A stretch of 6,487 bases of DNA from Deltaproteobacteria bacterium. GTDB lineage: Bacteria > Desulfobacterota > Binatia > DP-6. The position numbers were made by a program, and so were the translations under genes. The notes under the pieces are model-generated. The model saw only the letters and a list, made by a program, of their open reading frames with translations, searched no databases and was not told the DNA's origin. The stretch spans positions 3,825 to 10,311 of the forward strand of contig VBLA01000142.1 in NCBI GenBank assembly GCA_005879245.1, read 5' to 3'. Positions 1-4,889 of this stretch are shown here, in pieces. Numbering within the stretch: position 1 is the first letter of the stretch; the number at the start of each line of letters is the position of its first letter.

Positions 1-191
1 CGAGCGACCGCGAGGTAGTGGCCGGCGAAGGCGACGGGCCGAGCGATCCGCGCCTCGGCGCCGGCCGCGCGCAGCGCGATCGCGGCGACGTAGCCGCCAT
101 TCGGGCCCCAGACCTCCCAGTCCGGTGAGATGATGGCTCGGTAGCGACCGTCCGCCCCCTGAACGCGCGTATCGTGGTCGAGATCGCCCAT
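1..191 (-). CDS. Acyl-CoA thioesterase-like hotdog protein, N-terminal part (runs off left edge)
   Basis: Reading the minus strand from the ATG at 191-189 gives 63 uninterrupted residues to the window edge. They begin MGDLDHDTRV and include a W-x-V-W-G-P-N-G-G-Y block (about residues 25-34), followed by an alanine-rich helix and RPVAFAGHYLAVA. I recognise this pattern as the N-terminal hotdog domain of the TesB-like acyl-CoA thioesterase family, which hydrolyses acyl-CoA to free acid and CoA in the cytoplasm; most of the double-hotdog protein, including the catalytic region, lies outside the window. Two further in-frame ATGs (197 and 206) would add 2 or 5 residues (MRRMRM...). I chose the ATG at 191 because the family usually begins close to the MGDLD motif. 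No clear Shine-Dalgarno is seen. Family assignment is from memory of motifs, not a search. Confidence 0.75.
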   Translation of the reverse strand, partial: MGDLDHDTRVQGADGRYRAIISPDWEVWGPNGGYVAAIALRAAGAEARIARPVAFAGHYLAVA

Positions 192-201
192 CCGCATCCG
201 T

Positions 202-230
202 CGCATACATCGAGACGTGACACGAAACAA
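202..230 (-). promoter_or_regulatory. Weak candidate promoter for the thioesterase gene
   Basis: On the minus strand TTGTTT (230-225) and TATGCG (207-202) are separated by exactly 17 nt, each matching the sigma-70 consensus at three positions. The predicted transcript would begin a few bases before the ATG at 191. The match is poor and is listed mainly because nothing better is visible upstream of the gene. Confidence 0.2.
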
Positions 231-368
231 AGCGCTCGCCGGCACGTTCGTGGAGCACATGCTGCACCCACGACGCCGGGTCCGCCTTCTAATGTTGGCG
301 CAAGGTGGCCTCGGGCGGAGTGCGCAGACTCGCCGGCAGTCGCCGCGGCAGACCAATGCCATGGCCGA

Positions 369-473
369 CTAACCACACTTCCTTGCTAGAAACGTCGCAC
401 CCAAGAGCAGAAGGACGACGAGCGCGGCAACGCGAACGAGCACGAGGACCACAGCGCGGACGACTAGCGGCAC
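369..473 (-). CDS. Possible 34-residue single-span membrane protein
   Basis: A GTG at 473-471 opens a 34-codon frame ending at a TAG (371-369). It is preceded by GGAGG (483-479) with a 5-nt spacer, one of the better Shine-Dalgarno matches in the window. The product reads MPLVVRAVVLVLVRVAALVV and then LLLLGATFLARKCG: an almost entirely hydrophobic segment of about 25 residues interrupted by Arg, with a basic ARKCG tail, so a single transmembrane helix is plausible. It lies 41 nt downstream of the DUF971 gene on the same strand and could be co-transcribed with it. I do not recognise a family. Against it: the length is small, Val/Leu-rich runs arise by chance in G+C-rich DNA, and the frame stays open upstream to 896, so the ORF itself is not strong evidence. 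The ribosome binding site is the main support. Confidence 0.35.
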   Translation of the reverse strand: MPLVVRAVVLVLVRVAALVVLLLLGATFLARKCG

Positions 474-494
474 TCTCGCCTCCGCGCACCCGAG

Positions 495-515
495 AGGGAG
501 GAGCTTCCCCTCCCT
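495..515 (-). terminator. Stem-loop at the 3' end of the DUF971 gene
   Basis: A perfect 7-bp inverted repeat, AGGGAGG / CCTCCCT with a 7-nt loop, occupies 495-515 and abuts the TAA stop (517-515) of the minus-strand gene. There is no following U-run, so it is at best a weak terminator or an mRNA 3'-end/attenuating structure before the downstream small ORF. Confidence 0.3.
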
Positions 516-844
516 TAGCGACCCGAGATCGGATAGTCCGGCTCGCCCACGCAGCGGGCACAACGGCAGAGATCGCGGAGCTCGTCCACCAGGAGAACCG
601 TCTCGTGGGCGTCCCCCCAGCGGACGAAGACGCTCTGTCCGCCGAGCACCTGCACGTCGAGCAGCTGCTCCGCCTCGAGCGAGAGCGCGCGATCGGGTGA
701 GGCGGCGCTGCAGGTCACGCAGGGACAAGCGCGGCGGATGGAACGGTAGGGGATGATGCTCTCGTGGCGATCGGCCCAGTCGACGCCCAGGGCATAGCGA
801 CCCACCGCGTGGAGCTTCTCGATCTGCGTCGACCGTTCCGGCAC
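515..844 (-). CDS. DUF971 / gamma-butyrobetaine-hydroxylase N-terminal-like protein with two CxCxxC motifs
   Basis: The 109-residue protein contains VGRYALGVDWADRHES (14-29), the signature of DUF971 (GBBH-like N domain, PF06155). It then has C40-x-C42-x2-C45 and, after a short linker, a second related unit: W76-x-D78-x-H80-E, L-R90, then C93-x-C95-x2-C98. In human gamma-butyrobetaine hydroxylase this domain binds Zn through a CxCxxC set and a distant His; C40, C42, C45 and H80 fit that spacing well. Stand-alone DUF971 proteins lack the oxygenase domain and are often linked with Fe-S or metal handling, but the role is not established. The start is a GTG at 844; a TAG three codons upstream fixes the frame, and no Met lies inside to offer an alternative. 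No Shine-Dalgarno is visible, and a promoter-like pair ends 6 nt before the GTG. It is divergent from the amidohydrolase gene. Confidence 0.8.
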   Translation of the reverse strand: MPERSTQIEKLHAVGRYALGVDWADRHESIIPYRSIRRACPCVTCSAASPDRALSLEAEQLLDVQVLGGQSVFVRWGDAHETVLLVDELRDLCRCARCVGEPDYPISGR

Positions 845-850
845 GACGCG

Positions 851-879
851 AGCCTAGGAAGCGTGCGTGCCGGGCGCAA
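851..879 (-). promoter_or_regulatory. Candidate promoter for the DUF971 gene (leaderless geometry)
   Basis: On the minus strand TTGCGC (879-874) and TAGGCT (856-851) are spaced by 17 nt. The -10 ends 6 nt before the GTG start at 844, so transcription would begin at or next to the start codon. Each hexamer matches consensus at three positions only; the spacing and the lack of a ribosome binding site are the support. Confidence 0.3.
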
Positions 880-891
880 GAGCCACGCTCG

Positions 892-926
892 GTCATCCGA
901 TTAGGTCAGATGATTGACAGCCTGAC
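892..926. promoter_or_regulatory. Candidate operator: four GTCA/TGAC half-sites
   Basis: Four tetranucleotide half-sites are arranged in opposing pairs: GTCA at 892-895 and 905-908, TGAC at 915-918 and 923-926. The inner pair forms GTCA-N6-TGAC, which overlaps the TTGACA -35 box of the amidohydrolase promoter and sits between the two divergent genes. Such a layout would suit a dimeric repressor or activator, but half-sites this short can arise by chance. Confidence 0.3.
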
Positions 927-941
927 ACCCGGTGCGCTAAC
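914..941 (+). promoter_or_regulatory. Candidate promoter for the amidohydrolase gene
   Basis: A perfect TTGACA (914-919) is followed 16 nt later by GCTAAC (936-941), which matches the core T-A-A of the -10 consensus. A start near 948 would give a leader of about 15-20 nt carrying the AAGGGGGG ribosome binding site (951-958). Confidence 0.45.
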
Positions 942-964
942 GCCCACCGCAAGGGGGGATGCGC

Positions 965-2152
965 ATGACGAGCGAGGCGAGCACCGGGGTCCAGCAGCTG
1001 GCTGACGCCGACGGGCACCTGATCGAGCCAGGCGACCTCTGGGTCGAGCGGCTTCCCGAGGACTTGCGCCCCCTCGCGCCGCACTTCTACCGCGACCCGG
1101 ATGGTACCTTCCATTCGAGAATCTACGGCATCGAGGTCGGGAGCCTCGAGGTCATGCACGGCGGCATCCGGGCCCGGGACATGCTCGAGAACATGGGCCT
1201 GGCCTCGGCGATGGGGGTTCCCCTCGAGCGCGTCTTCACCGGCCCGGCAGCCGAGCGTCACACGATCCTCGACGCACCGCACTGGGCGATGGACGGGCGC
1301 GCGCGCCTCGACTTCAACCTGACGCACGGCGTGTCGCGCGCCGTGCTCTACCCGACCTTCATGCTGGCCGGCGGGACGCTGCTCCCCAACCTCGCGCCCG
1401 CCGTCTGCCAAGTCTACAACGACTGGGTCTTCCACGACTACTGCGGCGCCTCGCGCGGCCGACTGATCCCGGTCGCCACGCTCCCTTTGACCGACGTCGA
1501 CGCTGCGATCGCCGAGGTCAGGCGCACGGCCGAGATGGGGTTCCCGGCCGTCTTCATCCGCACCAACCCGGTGCACGGGCGCCGCTACTCCGACCGCGCG
1601 TTCGAGCCGCTCTGGCAGGCGATCGTCGACACGGACGTCAAGCTCGGGCTCCATCCGCTGCCGATGTGGGACCAGGACGGGGCCTCCCGCGGGTACCGCC
1701 TCCCGGACATCATGGCAGCGTCCTGCCTCGGCTTTCCGCTCGACATGATCCACACGCTCTACGAGATGATGGCGGGCGGTGTGTTCGATCGCTTCCCGAC
1801 CATGCAGACGATGATCCTCGAGGCGGGGGTCGGCTGGCTCCCGTCGTTCTTCGAGCGCTTCGAGGAGCATCGCGAGCGCTTCGGCAGTTTGAAGGCGCCG
1901 GAGTGGAAGACGCCGCCGATGGAGATATTCCTCCGCCAGATGATGATCACGGTCGAGGCCTGCGAAGAGGTGGACCTCAAGATCGCGCTCGAGTTCCTCC
2001 CCGCCGACCACGTCGCGCTCGCCTCCGACTGGCCCCACTACGACGGCACCCCGGCGCTGGTGAGCGGCTTCCGCACCGCCAGCGCAGGGCTCGATCCGGC
2101 CGCCGTCCGCATGATCGCCACGGGCACGCTCGAGCGTTGGTTTCCGAGTTGA
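965..2152 (+). CDS. Amidohydrolase-2 family metal-dependent hydrolase/decarboxylase (ACMSD-like)
   Basis: A 395-residue TIM-barrel amidohydrolase of family PF04909, at about the usual length. Visible elements in order: ADADGHLIEPGDLW near the N-terminus (first strand metal motif, D14/D16/H18); a LHPLP strand with H230; the family block in which a Y-x-M-M-x-G-G-V-F-D-R-F-P stretch leads to an E-A-G-V-G-W-L-P run around residues 260-300; and ASDWPHYDGT containing the late metal/catalytic Asp at about D355 and a neighbouring His. The N-terminal motif has one His where classical ACMSD has two, as is common in this subgroup. Members perform hydrolysis or non-oxidative decarboxylation of ring-cleavage products and related acids; the substrate is unknown. 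Two ATGs compete: 959 and 965. I prefer 965 because AAGGGGGG ends 6 nt before it, whereas it abuts 959. The gene is divergent from DUF971 and converges on the SDR. Confidence 0.9.
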   Translation: MTSEASTGVQQLADADGHLIEPGDLWVERLPEDLRPLAPHFYRDPDGTFHSRIYGIEVGSLEVMHGGIRARDMLENMGLASAMGVPLERVFTGPAAERHTILDAPHWAMDGRARLDFNLTHGVSRAVLYPTFMLAGGTLLPNLAPAVCQVYNDWVFHDYCGASRGRLIPVATLPLTDVDAAIAEVRRTAEMGFPAVFIRTNPVHGRRYSDRAFEPLWQAIVDTDVKLGLHPLPMWDQDGASRGYRLPDIMAASCLGFPLDMIHTLYEMMAGGVFDRFPTMQTMILEAGVGWLPSFFERFEEHRERFGSLKAPEWKTPPMEIFLRQMMITVEACEEVDLKIALEFLPADHVALASDWPHYDGTPALVSGFRTASAGLDPAAVRMIATGTLERWFPS

Positions 2153-3185
2153 TCCCGGGGGCCCGTCCAGTGCTCGCGCGCGGCTTCGCCGCGCGCTGCG
2201 CGCTTCCGATGCCCCCGGACTCCGTCGGCGGACGCTGACGCGTCCGCCTCCACGTGATTGCTCGCGCCCTGGCGGGCGCTCGGGTCGTGCCGAGCGCGGC
2301 GAAGCCGCGCTCGGCAAACGCGGCACCCCTGGGGGACGAGGGGGGAGCGACGCGCGTCGCGGGCGCGGGGGCGTCGTCGCAGCGCCTATGAGCGCCGAAC
2401 GAGTCGGTCGATCGAAGACGACTGCGTGGCGGCGCGAATCGAAGCGTCATCAGGTCGGAGTCGTCGGAGGCCAGGAATACCGCCGTCCCGGCGAGGTCGT
2501 CGGGCTCGAGCGACCGGCGGAGCGCGCTGAACATGACGAGGGTGCTCGCGAGTCCTTCGGGCACGATCTTCTTCGTCGCCTCGGTCATCGTGACCCCCGG
2601 CGCGATCGTGTTCACGTTGATGCCCCAGGGGCCGAGGGCGCCGGCCATGAACTTGGTGAGCGCCGAGATGCCGGCCTTCGCGACACTGTAGTGGAAGGGC
2701 GGCATGGGCTTCTCCGGATCCTCGGTGTCCACCATCCCCACGTTGCCGAGGTAGGCGGCGGTGGACGACTGATGGATGATCTTCCCCTTGTGCCGCCGCT
2801 TCATGTAGCGCTCGACCGCCCGGCTCATCAGCCAGGCACCGGTCAAGTTCACCGAGAGGACACGGTTGAAGTACTCGAGCGTGTTCACCCCGATGTCGAG
2901 GTCGAAGTAGATGGCGGCATTGTTGACGAGAATGTCGATCTGCCCGAAGCGCTCGGCGACCCGCGCCGCGAGTGCGTGCGTGCTCGCCTCGTCGGACACG
3001 TCGACGTGCGCCGCCATGGCCTCGGGACCGAGCGCCTGACACTCGGCGGACACCGCCCGCGCCTGATCGTCGCGGACATCCCCGACGACGACCCGCGCTC
3101 CCTCACGCGCGAACCGCAGCGCGTACGAACGGCCGATCCCCTGCGCCGCACCGGTGATGATCGCTACTCGGTCCCGCAGCCGCAT
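1977..3185 (-). CDS. Short-chain dehydrogenase/reductase with lost C-terminus and 155-residue run-on
   Basis: Residues 1-247 are a classical SDR: T11-G-A-A-Q-G-I-G18 cofactor loop, D36 after the second strand (favouring NAD(H)), NNAA at 88-91, N113, catalytic S140/S141, and Y166-S-V-A-K170. A short insertion (about 152-162, acidic/Pro-rich) separates Ser from Tyr more than usual. The family then expects a final strand with a T-G-x-x-x-x-V-D-G-G motif and about 15-20 closing residues. Here homology stops after LASDDSDLMT (codon ending at 2445); the frame continues for 155 Arg/Ala/Pro-rich residues across the hairpin region and antisense to the last 176 nt of the amidohydrolase, stopping at 1977. 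Neither other frame restores the missing end. The run-on is probably not a natural domain, so the gene is either a recent pseudogene, a truncated enzyme, or an assembly artefact. The conserved body is 2445-3185. The ATG at 3185 places the glycine loop at the expected distance. Confidence 0.75.
   Translation of the reverse strand: MRLRDRVAIITGAAQGIGRSYALRFAREGARVVVGDVRDDQARAVSAECQALGPEAMAAHVDVSDEASTHALAARVAERFGQIDILVNNAAIYFDLDIGVNTLEYFNRVLSVNLTGAWLMSRAVERYMKRRHKGKIIHQSSTAAYLGNVGMVDTEDPEKPMPPFHYSVAKAGISALTKFMAGALGPWGINVNTIAPGVTMTEATKKIVPEGLASTLVMFSALRRSLEPDDLAGTAVFLASDDSDLMTLRFAPPRSRLRSTDSFGAHRRCDDAPAPATRVAPPSSPRGAAFAERGFAALGTTRAPARARAITWRRTRQRPPTESGGIGSAQRAAKPRASTGRAPGINSETNARACPWRSCGRRPDRALRWRCGSRSPAPGCRRSGASRRRARRGRRGGTRARS
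2155..2316. repeat. Cluster of G+C-rich hairpins between convergent genes (REP-like)
   Basis: Within about 160 bp after the amidohydrolase stop there are several perfect inverted repeats: 2155-2162/2211-2218 (8 bp, enclosing the next one); 2176-2184/2188-2196 (9 bp, TTC loop); 2227-2235/2240-2248 (9 bp, 4-nt loop); 2264-2269/2274-2279 (6 bp, 4-nt loop); and 2288-2300/2304-2316 (13 bp, GAA loop). The cores of the second and last are reverse complements, GCGGCTTCGCCGC and GCGGCGAAGCCGC, so the two are related copies in opposite orientation. Possible roles are bidirectional transcription termination, mRNA 3'-end protection, or a REP/BIME-type dispersed palindrome. No U-runs follow, so intrinsic termination is uncertain. 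Confidence 0.6.
2317..2444. other. Non-coding stretch after the SDR break point
   Basis: This G-rich stretch carries no convincing coding signal. It contains a 14-bp perfect palindrome, GCGACGCGCGTCGC (2347-2360), and a short direct repeat AGCGCC-TATG-AGCGCC (2381-2396). It lies where the C-terminal codons of the SDR should be, so it may be DNA that replaced them. Confidence 0.4.
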
Positions 3186-3193
3186 GCAGCGCG

Positions 3194-3222
3194 GCGTAAC
3201 ACCGCGCGGAAAGCAGTGTCAA
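3194..3222 (-). promoter_or_regulatory. Candidate promoter for the SDR gene (leaderless geometry)
   Basis: The minus strand carries a perfect TTGACA (3222-3217), a 17-nt spacer and TTACGC (3199-3194), ending 8 nt before the ATG at 3185. No Shine-Dalgarno lies between. A 6-bp inverted repeat, GCGCGG/CCGCGC (3189-3194 and 3202-3207), spans the -10 region and could be a repressor site or an incidental G+C-rich palindrome. Confidence 0.45.
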
Positions 3223-3256
3223 GGTGAGACGGTGGAGGACCGCCCCGCTGCGCGCC

Positions 3257-3487
3257 CTAGACTTCTTCCTCTCGCTCCGCTTCCCGCTCGATCTCGTCCT
3301 CCAGCACCTCGATCGAGATCAGCTGCTGACGCCGCAAGGTGTTCGGAATCCGCGCCACCGGCCACTCCAGCCGGATCTCACCCGCGTGCCTCGGGAGATG
3401 TGGCCGCGGGGGGATGCCGTCCTGGTAGGCGGGGTCGATGGCGGGATCGAGCGGCTTCACGGGATGAAGCGAGCAGTTCGACACCAT
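3257..3487 (-). CDS. Unrecognised 76-residue protein with acidic C-terminal helix
   Basis: The ATG at 3487-3485 is preceded by GGAGGG with a 7-nt spacer, the best Shine-Dalgarno in this part of the window. The product starts MVSNCSLHPVKPLDPAIDPA, has a Pro/His-rich middle (about 26-33) and a motif GEIRLEWPVARIPNTLRRQQ (36-55), and ends in a strongly charged segment EVLEDEIEREAEREEEV (60-76) likely to be helical. There is no signal peptide or membrane span. I do not recognise a family. The residues are mixed and not the Arg/Gly/Pro pattern of shadow frames in this DNA, which supports a real gene. An upstream ATG at 3514 would add 9 residues but would bypass the ribosome binding site. It lies 71 nt upstream of the SDR on the same strand and is divergent from the DUF35 gene. 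Confidence 0.65.
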   Translation of the reverse strand: MVSNCSLHPVKPLDPAIDPAYQDGIPPRPHLPRHAGEIRLEWPVARIPNTLRRQQLISIEVLEDEIEREAEREEEV

Positions 3488-3518
3488 CACAACACCCTCC
3501 TCAGACAAGACCATAGCT

Positions 3519-3547
3519 ACCGTAGCGCTGCGCGGGGCGCACGGCAA
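3519..3547 (-). promoter_or_regulatory. Candidate promoter for the 76-residue protein gene
   Basis: On the minus strand TTGCCG (3547-3542) and TACGGT (3524-3519) are separated by 17 nt. The hexamers match consensus at four and three positions, including the key T-A and final T of the -10. Transcription from about 3512 would leave a short leader containing the GGAGGG site used for the ATG at 3487. Confidence 0.4.
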
Positions 3548-3559
3548 GGCCCTTCCACG

Positions 3560-3588
3560 TTGACACGCCGGGTGGCCGGGGCTATCGG
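3560..3588 (+). promoter_or_regulatory. Candidate promoter for the DUF35-HDO operon (leaderless geometry)
   Basis: A perfect TTGACA (3560-3565) is followed after exactly 17 nt by TATCGG (3583-3588). The predicted start lies at about 3595, immediately before the GTG at 3597. No ribosome binding site precedes that GTG, which fits a leaderless message. Confidence 0.5.
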
Positions 3589-3593
3589 CCACC
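3571..3593. promoter_or_regulatory. Candidate operator: 8-bp perfect dyad over the -10 box
   Basis: GGTGGCCG (3571-3578) and CGGCCACC (3586-3593) form a perfect inverted repeat with a 7-nt centre, covering the spacer and -10 of the promoter above. The size and position suit a TetR-type or similar dimeric repressor that would respond to an acyl-CoA or pathway ligand. No regulator gene lies in the window. The same sequence could form a hairpin at the DNA level, but it would mostly be upstream of the transcript. Confidence 0.4.
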
Positions 3594-3596
3594 GCC

Positions 3597-4013
3597 GTGC
3601 CGACCGGCGAACGCCCCCTCCCCGCCCTGGATGATCCGGTCACGCGCCCGTTCTGGGAGGCCTGCCGGCGGCGCGAGCTCACGCTCCAACGCTGTCGGGG
3701 CTGCGACCGCCTCCGCTTCTATCCCGCCCCGCTCTGCCCGCACTGCCACAAGGGGGAGGCAGACTGGGCGCGGCTCTCGGGACGGGGGAGCCTCGCGAGC
3801 TTCGTGATCGTCCACCCCCCCGTGCTCCCCGCCTTCGCGGCGTGCGTCCCCTTCGCGGTCGCTCTCGTCGAGCTGGAGGAGGATGCTCGCATCCGCCTCC
3901 TCGGCAATCTCCTGGACTGTGAGCCGAGGGAGATCGCCATCGGCCTGAGGGTCCAGGTGTCGTTGCAGGAAGTGGGCGACGTCACCTTGCCGCAGTGGCG
4001 GCCCCTGCGCTAG
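3597..4013 (+). CDS. DUF35 Zn-ribbon/OB-fold protein, probable thiolase partner subunit
   Basis: The 138-residue protein has the DUF35 layout: an N-terminal helix (about 14-28), a rubredoxin-like zinc ribbon C33-x2-C36 ... C47-x2-C50 with the family's Y-x-P-x-x-x-C-P-x-C spacing, then a GRGSLASFVIVHPP strand, a PFAVALVELEED strand and the remaining OB-fold strands. In this family the OB-fold is thought to bind acyl-CoA and to pair with thiolase-like enzymes; in steroid catabolism the DUF35 domain of ChsH2 binds the aldolase Ltp2. Here it is a separate gene, and a matching thiolase-like gene lies about 1.8 kb downstream on the same strand. The GTG start at 3597 has no Shine-Dalgarno and lies just after a promoter -10. 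The stop is 21 nt before the HDO start, so the two are probably one transcript. Confidence 0.88.
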   Translation: MPTGERPLPALDDPVTRPFWEACRRRELTLQRCRGCDRLRFYPAPLCPHCHKGEADWARLSGRGSLASFVIVHPPVLPAFAACVPFAVALVELEEDARIRLLGNLLDCEPREIAIGLRVQVSLQEVGDVTLPQWRPLR

Positions 4014-4034
4014 GGTCGCGAACGGAGAGCTTCC

Positions 4035-4796
4035 ATGTCCGACGCCAAGCGCGCGGCCTTCAAAAACGTGGTCCGGCACGGCGATGCCGCGCCCGCCCTG
4101 GCGATCGACGCGTACCTGGCCGACCTGGACCGCCTGATCGCCGACCACAACGCCTTCCGCCAGGACAAGGTGATCCCGGCGATCGGCCACGGCGCGGCGT
4201 CCCATGACGTCGTCCGGCGCGTCGCGCTCGAGTACTACTACCTCGGCAAGTGGATGACGCCCGAGTTCGCGCTCCTGATCGCCAACGCGCCCGACGCCTA
4301 CGCCTTCACGATGGACGCCTCCCAGCACTACCATCACTGGGCCCAGAACTTCGCCGACGAGACGGGCTACCTGCGTGACCCGAATCACGTCCAGATGAAG
4401 ATCGACTTCTGCCGCCAGCTCGGGCTCACCGACGACGAGATCCGCGGCTACGTGCCCCTTCCCGAGACGATCGCCATGACCTTCACGAAGCTCTACTACA
4501 TCCGCCGCTCCTACGAAGAGGGCCTCGCGGTATTCGGCTACGCCGGGGAGCGGGTAGCGGCGGGTAGTGGGTACGCGAAGACGCTCTACGAGGGGCTCGA
4601 GAAGCACTACGGCGTGCGGGTGAGGAACTTCGAGGTGCACGCCTACGCCGAGCCGGACCACGGCGACAAGGCGGCCGATCTGTTCCGGCTGGTGGCGACC
4701 ACCGGGATGGTCCAGCGCCGGTGCCGCGAGGCGATCCGCAACTATCTCCTCGTCGCCGAGACGCGCGTCCGGGCCATGAACCGCTGGGTGGAGTAG
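4035..4796 (+). CDS. Haem-oxygenase-like diiron oxidase (HDO; TenA/PqqC fold, iron-containing redox enzyme family)
   Basis: The 253-residue, all-helical protein has the usual length of the TenA/PqqC fold. Candidate ligands follow the HDO pattern known from SznF and UndA: E109 and H118 (NFADETGYLRDPNH), a Glu in the YEEGLA helix (E161 or E162), and H202-x3-E206-x2-H209-G. HDOs normally have Asp at the middle position of the last motif; here it is Glu, or the adjacent D208 could serve. This suggests an O2-using non-haem diiron enzyme (desaturation, oxidative C-C cleavage, N-oxygenation and other reactions are known in the family) rather than a thiaminase, since the TenA active-site Cys pattern is not evident. 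No signal peptide is seen. GGAG, about 8 nt before the ATG, supports this start. It sits between DUF35 and the MaoC genes, implying a CoA-linked or acid substrate. Function is inferred from the fold only; it may be annotated elsewhere as TenA-like. Confidence 0.85.
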   Translation: MSDAKRAAFKNVVRHGDAAPALAIDAYLADLDRLIADHNAFRQDKVIPAIGHGAASHDVVRRVALEYYYLGKWMTPEFALLIANAPDAYAFTMDASQHYHHWAQNFADETGYLRDPNHVQMKIDFCRQLGLTDDEIRGYVPLPETIAMTFTKLYYIRRSYEEGLAVFGYAGERVAAGSGYAKTLYEGLEKHYGVRVRNFEVHAYAEPDHGDKAADLFRLVATTGMVQRRCREAIRNYLLVAETRVRAMNRWVE

Positions 4797-4846
4797 GCGC
4801 TCCGGCGCCCTCCCGCGAGCGGTCCATCCAGGCAGCCGGCCTCCTC

Positions 4847-4887
4847 CCACGCCCGGCGCGTCCTCGCCCGCCGTGGTGGCCGTTTTT
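4847..4887 (+). terminator. Weak terminator candidate after the HDO gene
   Basis: An interrupted stem, CCACG/CGTGG (4847-4851 and 4872-4876) enclosing GGCG/CGCC (4855-4858 and 4865-4868), is followed after 6 nt by a run of five T (4883-4887), the longest in this part. The stem is imperfect, so it may reduce rather than stop read-through into the MaoC genes. Confidence 0.3.
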
Positions 4888-4889
4888 CC

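Noticed and set aside
207..368. Possible RNA gene or ORF between the thioesterase and the small membrane ORF
   Set aside because: No tRNA-like cloverleaf, strong hairpin, or frame with family-like composition was found here; it is treated as ordinary intergenic DNA.
305..700. Plus-strand 131-codon open frame overlapping the DUF971 gene
   Set aside because: Arg/Ala-rich translation; the opposite strand carries the DUF971 signature and Cys motifs, so this frame is a shadow.
893..2326. Long minus-strand open frame (477 codons) opposite the amidohydrolase
   Set aside because: Its translation is His/Arg/Glu/Val-rich with no domain, and it mirrors the codon bias of the plus-strand amidohydrolase, whose motifs are clear. 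Long antisense frames are expected in DNA this G+C-rich.
2388..3227. Plus-strand 279-codon open frame opposite the SDR
   Set aside because: It is antisense to the clear SDR body with its TGAAQGIG and YSVAK motifs; composition is that of a shadow frame.
3582..4850. Minus-strand 422-codon open frame opposite DUF35 and HDO
   Set aside because: It lies antisense to two well-supported genes, has repetitive V/R/G/H composition and no recognisable motif.
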